Shown here piece by piece: positions 60,695-64,000 of a stretch of 64,000 nucleotides of DNA; position 1 is the first letter of the stretch; each line of letters begins with the position of its first letter. Source of the stretch: Acidobacterium sp. (GTDB taxonomy: Bacteria > Acidobacteriota > Terriglobia > Terriglobales > Acidobacteriaceae). The notes below the pieces were generated by a model. The model was not told where the DNA came from, made no database searches, and saw only the letters and a list, made by a program, of their open reading frames with translations. Position numbers and translations under genes: made by a program. Location: contig PMUI01000019.1 in NCBI GenBank assembly GCA_003166955.1, positions 62,001-126,000 on the forward strand, written 5' to 3'.

Positions 60695-61057
60695 ATGGAC
60701 GGAACACCAAAAAAGTCCTATCGCGAGTTGATCGTCTGGCAGCGCGCCATGGAAACATGCATTGCCCTGTACCGGCTCACGCGGACCTTCCCACACGAGG
60801 AGCTCTACGGCCTGACAAACCAGATCCGGCGGGCCGGGGTCTCGGTCCCCAGCAATATCGCCGAGGGTTATGGCCGCCTTTCACATGAGCAGTATCGGCA
60901 TTTCCTCGGCATTGCCCAGGCTTCAAACTTCGAACTCCAGACTCAGCTAATACTCGCACGCGAGTTGGGCTTCGCCACACAGAACCAGGCTGCCTCAGCA
61001 GAATCGCTTTCCTGCGAGGTCGGCAAAATGCTGACAACAATGTTGAAAAAGCTCTAA
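60695..61057 (+). CDS. Four-helix-bundle protein (23S rRNA intervening-sequence protein family)
   Basis: 120 residues from ATG 60695 (MDGTPKKSYRELIVWQRAMET). SYRELIVWQRAM, YGLTNQIRRAGVSVPSNIAEGYGR and FLGIAQASNFELQTQL are the family blocks. These small proteins are encoded in rRNA intervening sequences in some bacteria and as stand-alone genes in others; their function is unknown. It sits among repeats: a 79-bp inverted repeat just upstream and a heptamer array 5 bp after the stop. Confidence 0.9.
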   Translation: MDGTPKKSYRELIVWQRAMETCIALYRLTRTFPHEELYGLTNQIRRAGVSVPSNIAEGYGRLSHEQYRHFLGIAQASNFELQTQLILARELGFATQNQAASAESLSCEVGKMLTTMLKKL

Positions 61058-61062
61058 TCGAG

Positions 61063-61090
61063 GCCCTAACCCGTAAACCGTAACCCCTAA
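61063..61090 (+). repeat. Heptamer array 4 x 7 bp (CCCTAA-like), copy 1
   Basis: Four 7-bp units of the form NCC(C/G)TAA in tandem, starting GCCCTAA and ending CCCCTAA. A second array with the same period and orientation lies at 61447. Confidence 0.6.
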
Positions 61091-61101
61091 CACCTGGCTT
61101 C

Positions 61102-61386
61102 TCACTCCCACTGTGCAGTATGCCGCCGCAGCCACCAGCAAGCCGGCGCGCCGCCGTGCGGAAACAGCGCCCGAGCACAGGTCATCTGCGCGGCGCCCAT
61201 GTAGTCGAATTCCTGCTTGTTGCCTTTGAGCGCCGTCGACAGGAACTCCTGCACCGGCACCGAGTCGAACGCCGTCCCCCGCGCCACCCGCACGCGATAC
61301 ACGGCGAAGTCCGATACCCACACCAAAAGCGCGGCCACCAGCACCACCTTGGCGACCAGTTCCAGAACCTCAAGGAATCGCTTCAT
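61102..61386 (-). CDS. Small membrane-anchored protein of unknown function
   Basis: 94 residues from ATG 61386: one membrane span (VLELVAKVVLVAALLVWVSDFAVY), then a basic and aromatic tail with DSVPVQEFLSTALKGNKQEFDYMGAAQMTCARALFPH and a Trp-rich end. The tail is probably periplasmic. It lies on the strand opposite to its neighbours and is flanked by the two CCCTAA-like arrays. No family recognised. Confidence 0.6.
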   Translation of the reverse strand: MKRFLEVLELVAKVVLVAALLVWVSDFAVYRVRVARGTAFDSVPVQEFLSTALKGNKQEFDYMGAAQMTCARALFPHGGAPACWWLRRHTAQWE

Positions 61387-61446
61387 CGGTGACCGCAGTT
61401 GCGCGCCGGTGACTTCAGGCACCCGCATTCTCAGCCAATTTCCTTC

Positions 61447-61474
61447 ACCCTAAACCCTACACCCTATACCCTAA
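61447..61474 (+). repeat. Heptamer array 4 x 7 bp (ACCCTAN), copy 2
   Basis: Units ACCCTAA, ACCCTAC, ACCCTAT, ACCCTAA. The array ends 4 bp before the M24 peptidase ATG, and its TATACC (61465-61470) could serve as the -10 box of that gene. Confidence 0.75.
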
Positions 61475-61478
61475 CTGT

Positions 61479-62651
61479 ATGGATCTCCATTCAATCCAGG
61501 CTGCCCTGCGCGACGCAGGTGTCGACGCTTGGCTCTTCTACGACCACCATCACCGCGACCCGCTCGCCGCCTCCATCCTCGGCCTCCCCGACCACGGCCT
61601 GGTCAGCCGCCGCTGGTACTACGTCATCCCCGCCGAAGGCGACCCCCGCAAGCTCGTGCACCGCATCGAATCCGGCAAGCTCGACTCCCTCCCCGGCTCG
61701 AAGGGCCTCTACTCCTCCTGGCAGGAGCTGGAGTCCGCCCTCGAGGCCATGCTCGGCCCCTGGCGCCGCATCGCCATGCAGTATTCCCCGCGCAACGCCA
61801 TCATGTATGTCTCCATGGTCGACGCCGGCACCGTCGAGCTCCTCCGCTCCATGGACAAGGAAATCGTCAGCTCCGCCAACCTCGTCAGCCGCTTCCAGGC
61901 CGTCCTCACCGAGGAGCAGATCGACAGCCACTACGTCGCGCAGAAAGCCCTCGACGAAATTCTCACCGAAGGCTTCCAGTACCTCGGCAGCCGCGTTCGC
62001 TCCGGTACCCCGGTCACCGAATACGAAATGATGGTCTGGTTCCGGGACGCCATGCACCGCGCCGGCCTCACCACCGACCACGGCCCCAACGTCTCGGTCG
62101 ACGAAAACAGCTCCGACTCCCACTACGAGCCCACCGCACAGTCCAGCCGCCCCATCCGCTCCGGGTCATTTCTGCTCATCGATATCTGGGCGCGCGTCGA
62201 TCGCCCCGGCACCTGCTGGTACGACATCACCTGGACCGGCGTCGTGAACCGCGAGCCCACCGAGAAGGAGCGCGTCATCTTCGCCATCGTCCGCGATGCG
62301 CGCGATGCCGCTATTGAGGCCGTGCGCTCCGCGTTCGCCGACGGTGGCCATCCCATCGCAGGCTTCGAAGCCGACGACGCTGCTCGCTCCGTCATCCGCC
62401 AGGCCGGTTACGCCCAGTACTTCACCCATCGCACCGGCCACAACATCGGTGCGGAGCTCCACGGCAGCGGCGCGCACCTCGACAATCTCGAAACCCACGA
62501 CGAGCGCCGCATCCTGCCCTTCACCTGCTTCTCCGTCGAACCCGGCATTTATCTGCCCGAATTCGGCGTCCGCAGCGAGGTCAACATGATCACCACCAAA
62601 GACCACGCCGTCGTCACCGGCCGCATCCAGCGCGACCTCGTCCGAATCTAA
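61479..62651 (+). CDS. M24 family metallopeptidase (Xaa-Pro dipeptidase-like)
   Basis: 390 residues, pita-bread fold. The five metal ligands are readable: Asp in LLIDIWAR, Asp in CWYDITWTG, His in THRTGHNIGAE, Glu in FSVEPGIYLPEFG and Glu in VRSEVNMI. The N-terminal creatinase-type domain starts MDLHSIQAALRDAGVDAWLFYDHHHRDP. Probably cleaves X-Pro dipeptides. There is no Shine-Dalgarno site; the start is directly preceded by the heptamer array, so transcription is likely leaderless. Confidence 0.93.
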   Translation: MDLHSIQAALRDAGVDAWLFYDHHHRDPLAASILGLPDHGLVSRRWYYVIPAEGDPRKLVHRIESGKLDSLPGSKGLYSSWQELESALEAMLGPWRRIAMQYSPRNAIMYVSMVDAGTVELLRSMDKEIVSSANLVSRFQAVLTEEQIDSHYVAQKALDEILTEGFQYLGSRVRSGTPVTEYEMMVWFRDAMHRAGLTTDHGPNVSVDENSSDSHYEPTAQSSRPIRSGSFLLIDIWARVDRPGTCWYDITWTGVVNREPTEKERVIFAIVRDARDAAIEAVRSAFADGGHPIAGFEADDAARSVIRQAGYAQYFTHRTGHNIGAELHGSGAHLDNLETHDERRILPFTCFSVEPGIYLPEFGVRSEVNMITTKDHAVVTGRIQRDLVRI

Positions 62652-62712
62652 AAAGGCCAGGCCGCCGCCAGCGACAATCCTGCCGCCGCATTCATTTATA
62701 GTCATAGGAAGC

Positions 62713-63117
62713 ATGGCCTCGAAAGCGCAGACCCCCACTCCACCCAAACCCCAGGGCTTTGTTTACTCGGCGCTGATCCTCGGCTGGCTCGTTCCCGGCG
62801 CAGGCCACCTGCTCACCCGCCACTGGATCCGCGCCCTCGTCCTCTTCGTCGCCATTACCGCTATGTTTTCGCTCGGCTTGGCGATGCAGGCCAAGGTCTA
62901 CGTCCCCAATACCGGCGACCCTCTTGACATCCTCGGCTTTGCCGGCGATCTCGGCGCAGGGGCGCTCTACTTCATCGCGCGCATCTTCTCTCTCGGTCAG
63001 AGCACCGTGCAACTCGTCACCGCGGATTACGGCACAAAATTCGTCGTCGTCGCGGGTCTCCTGAATTTCGTCGCGGCCGTCGACGCGCACAACCTCCGCA
63101 TCGGGAGGAAGGTCTAG
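62713..63117 (+). CDS. Small multi-span membrane protein (DUF6677-like)
   Basis: 134 residues: cytoplasmic Pro-rich start, then GFVYSALILGWLVPGAGHLLTRHWIRALVLFVAITAMFSLGLAM with two spans, an extracytoplasmic loop and a C-terminal span (FVVVAGLLNFVAAVDA). The LGWLVPGAGHLL block recalls DUF6677, from memory. AGGAAG precedes the ATG. The next small gene overlaps its stop by 1 bp, so the two are coupled. Confidence 0.75.
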   Translation: MASKAQTPTPPKPQGFVYSALILGWLVPGAGHLLTRHWIRALVLFVAITAMFSLGLAMQAKVYVPNTGDPLDILGFAGDLGAGALYFIARIFSLGQSTVQLVTADYGTKFVVVAGLLNFVAAVDAHNLRIGRKV

Positions 63118-63296
63118 TGCTCACGCCCTCCCACTTCACCGCGGTCCTGCTCTTCGCCACCTGCACCTCGGCAGTCTTCGGCATCACGCAGCGCACCACC
63201 CCGCGCGGCATGGTCCGCTACGGAATCTACTGCTGGGTCCTGTTCGTCGCCTCCGTCATCGCAGCCAGCTGGCTCATGTGGCTCATCAAGCGCTAG
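63117..63296 (+). CDS. 59-residue two-span membrane protein, GTG start
   Basis: The GTG at 63117 shares its G with the preceding TAG stop and has a very strong GGGAGGAAGG site 6 bp upstream. The protein reads MLTPSHFTAVLLFATCTSAV, then a short basic loop (TQRTTPRGMVRYG) and a second span (YCWVLFVASVIAASWLMWLI) ending KR. It probably partners the upstream membrane protein. No family recognised. Confidence 0.72.
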   Translation: MLTPSHFTAVLLFATCTSAVFGITQRTTPRGMVRYGIYCWVLFVASVIAASWLMWLIKR

Positions 63297-63630
63297 CGAA
63301 CAGCCGACCAAGTCCCGATTTTGATGAGGAACGAGAGACGCGCAGCCTGAAGCTCTGCAGAAAAAAGCCACACCCCCCCAACGCAGAGGCGGCCAGGTTC
63401 ACCCCATAGCAAGAAGCGGACTCTTCTGCCACTCGAAAGTCAATAGAACTCGATTCTGCTTTCACTCGAAAGTACTGTCTCGAACCGTTTTGGGAAAAAG
63501 CACCATCTCAACTCTGCCCCTTGCCCTTTTCCGCAAGCTCTTTATCGTGCCGCAAAGTCAACCAGCCTTTAGCCCCTGAGAGATAATCCCGACTGCCAAA
63601 TGACAGGACCCTCAGCTTCGAACCCCCGCA
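63297..63630. other. 334-bp convergent intergenic region
   Basis: Between two convergent genes. It is mostly filled by repeat copy 3 (63360-63557); the remaining flanks show no gene or clear terminator. Confidence 0.5.
63360..63557. repeat. Dispersed intergenic repeat, copy 3
   Basis: Same orientation as copies 1 and 2, 17 kb away. It has CCAGGTTCACCCCATAGC (63393), CGAAAGTACTGT (63467) and GAACCGTTTTGGGAAAA with the same spacing as copy 2, and ends CTTTTCCGCAAGCTC, which is an inverted relative of AGCTCTGCAGAAAAAAG at its left edge (about 63350-63366). Confidence 0.85.
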
Positions 63631-64000
63631 TCAACTCCCCGGCGCAACCGTTCGAATCCCAAACACCGACCCCCGCGCCCCAACAAACAAAGTCCGCCGG
63701 TCCTTCCCTCCGAATACAAGACTCCCCGGCCGCTCCGGAACCTCGAGCACGCCCGCCGGCTTCCCATCGTGGTCGTAGACGAACACTTGATCCCCAGCGA
63801 TATACACATTCCCCGCCGCATCGGAAACCACCGAAGTCCCGCCCCGCTCCGCAAACATCTGCGTCGATATCCGGCCGTCGGCGTCCAACTTCCCTCGCCA
63901 CGTCTTCCCATCGTCGCTCACGATCAGCCGCGTCTCTCCCGCCGCAAATCGCGCCAGCTGGCTGCTCTCATGCAGCGAACGGAACATCGGAACCGGCATC
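63631..64000 (-). CDS. Beta-propeller protein, SMP-30/gluconolactonase-like, N-terminus outside window
   Basis: The last 122 residues of a longer protein that runs off the right edge. It contains propeller-type repeats: SVVSDAAGNVYIAGDQVFVYDHDGKPAGVLEVPERPGSLVFGGKDRRTLFVGARGSVFGIRT. The pattern PERPGSLVFGGKDRRTLFVGA matches the last blade of SMP-30/gluconolactonase-like proteins. The active site is not visible, so function cannot be fixed. Confidence 0.7.
   Translation of the reverse strand, partial: MPVPMFRSLHESSQLARFAAGETRLIVSDDGKTWRGKLDADGRISTQMFAERGGTSVVSDAAGNVYIAGDQVFVYDHDGKPAGVLEVPERPGSLVFGGKDRRTLFVGARGSVFGIRTVAPGS

Noticed and set aside
1-64000. CRISPR array, prophage, transposase, tRNA or rRNA
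   Set aside because: No regularly spaced direct repeats of 25-40 bp, no integrase or transposase motifs, and no cloverleaf or rRNA sequence was recognised by eye.

Overview
This 64 kb window is GC-rich, densely coded chromosomal DNA from a Gram-negative bacterium. The gene mix points to an acidobacterium of the Terriglobia/Acidobacteriaceae type: an RND efflux operon with lipoprotein outer-membrane factor, a TonB-dependent receptor, a PF02276-type dihaem cytochrome c, DUF885 and S9 peptidases with signal peptides, and many small membrane proteins. The taxonomic call is inference from family content and base composition; there is no rRNA or other marker in the window. No rRNA, tRNA, CRISPR array, prophage or insertion-sequence transposase was found.

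Layout. 0-5.5 kb: 3' part of a Dcm-type cytosine methylase with its Vsr repair nuclease, MurQ, an isoprenylcysteine-methyltransferase-like protein, two duplicated tiny membrane proteins, a frameshifted outer-membrane barrel gene and HemL. 5.5-13.6 kb: DUF885 peptidase, GalU, PanB-PanC, cytochrome c, Mpg and Bcp, and an exported protein with DPDRP repeats. 13.6-19.7 kb: three-gene RND efflux operon. 20-23.7 kb: a UbiA-HAD fusion, DprE1 and DprE2, which look like a decaprenylphosphoryl-arabinose-type pathway. 23.8-29 kb: alpha-glucan phosphorylase, DinB protein, GalK and a PLP decarboxylase. 29-33 kb: small exported protein, cold-shock protein, SnoaL-like protein, then a duplication scar around a methyltransferase, a DUF202 protein and YraN.

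33-43 kb: quinoprotein dehydrogenase with inserted haem domain, membrane protein, class A beta-lactamase-like hydrolase, tryptophanase, a small protein under a CRP-like palindrome, TonB receptor and MetK. 43-53.5 kb: LolA-like protein, orphan histidine kinase, two copies of a dispersed repeat, S9 peptidase, RuvA, TyrS with an unusual C-terminal extension, and a Tat-exported glycosidase-like protein. 53.5-64 kb: Na/Pi cotransporter, ceramide-glucosyltransferase-like enzyme, SSS symporter, FAD oxidoreductase, four-helix-bundle protein, M24 peptidase, small membrane proteins, a third copy of the dispersed repeat and the end of a beta-propeller protein.

The most interesting points are: (i) the complete UbiA/HAD-DprE1-DprE2 cassette outside Actinobacteria, with alanine at the benzothiazinone-target cysteine position; (ii) a roughly 200-bp dispersed repeat with three copies, two of which show inverted ends; (iii) a tandem-duplication scar (28-bp and 21-bp exact repeats plus a decayed DUF202 copy) that brackets a methyltransferase gene; (iv) two 4x7-bp CCCTAA-like arrays flanking a small membrane-protein gene; and (v) the twin 45-47 aa membrane proteins. 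Several genes also carry a -10 box so close to the start codon that leaderless transcription is likely.
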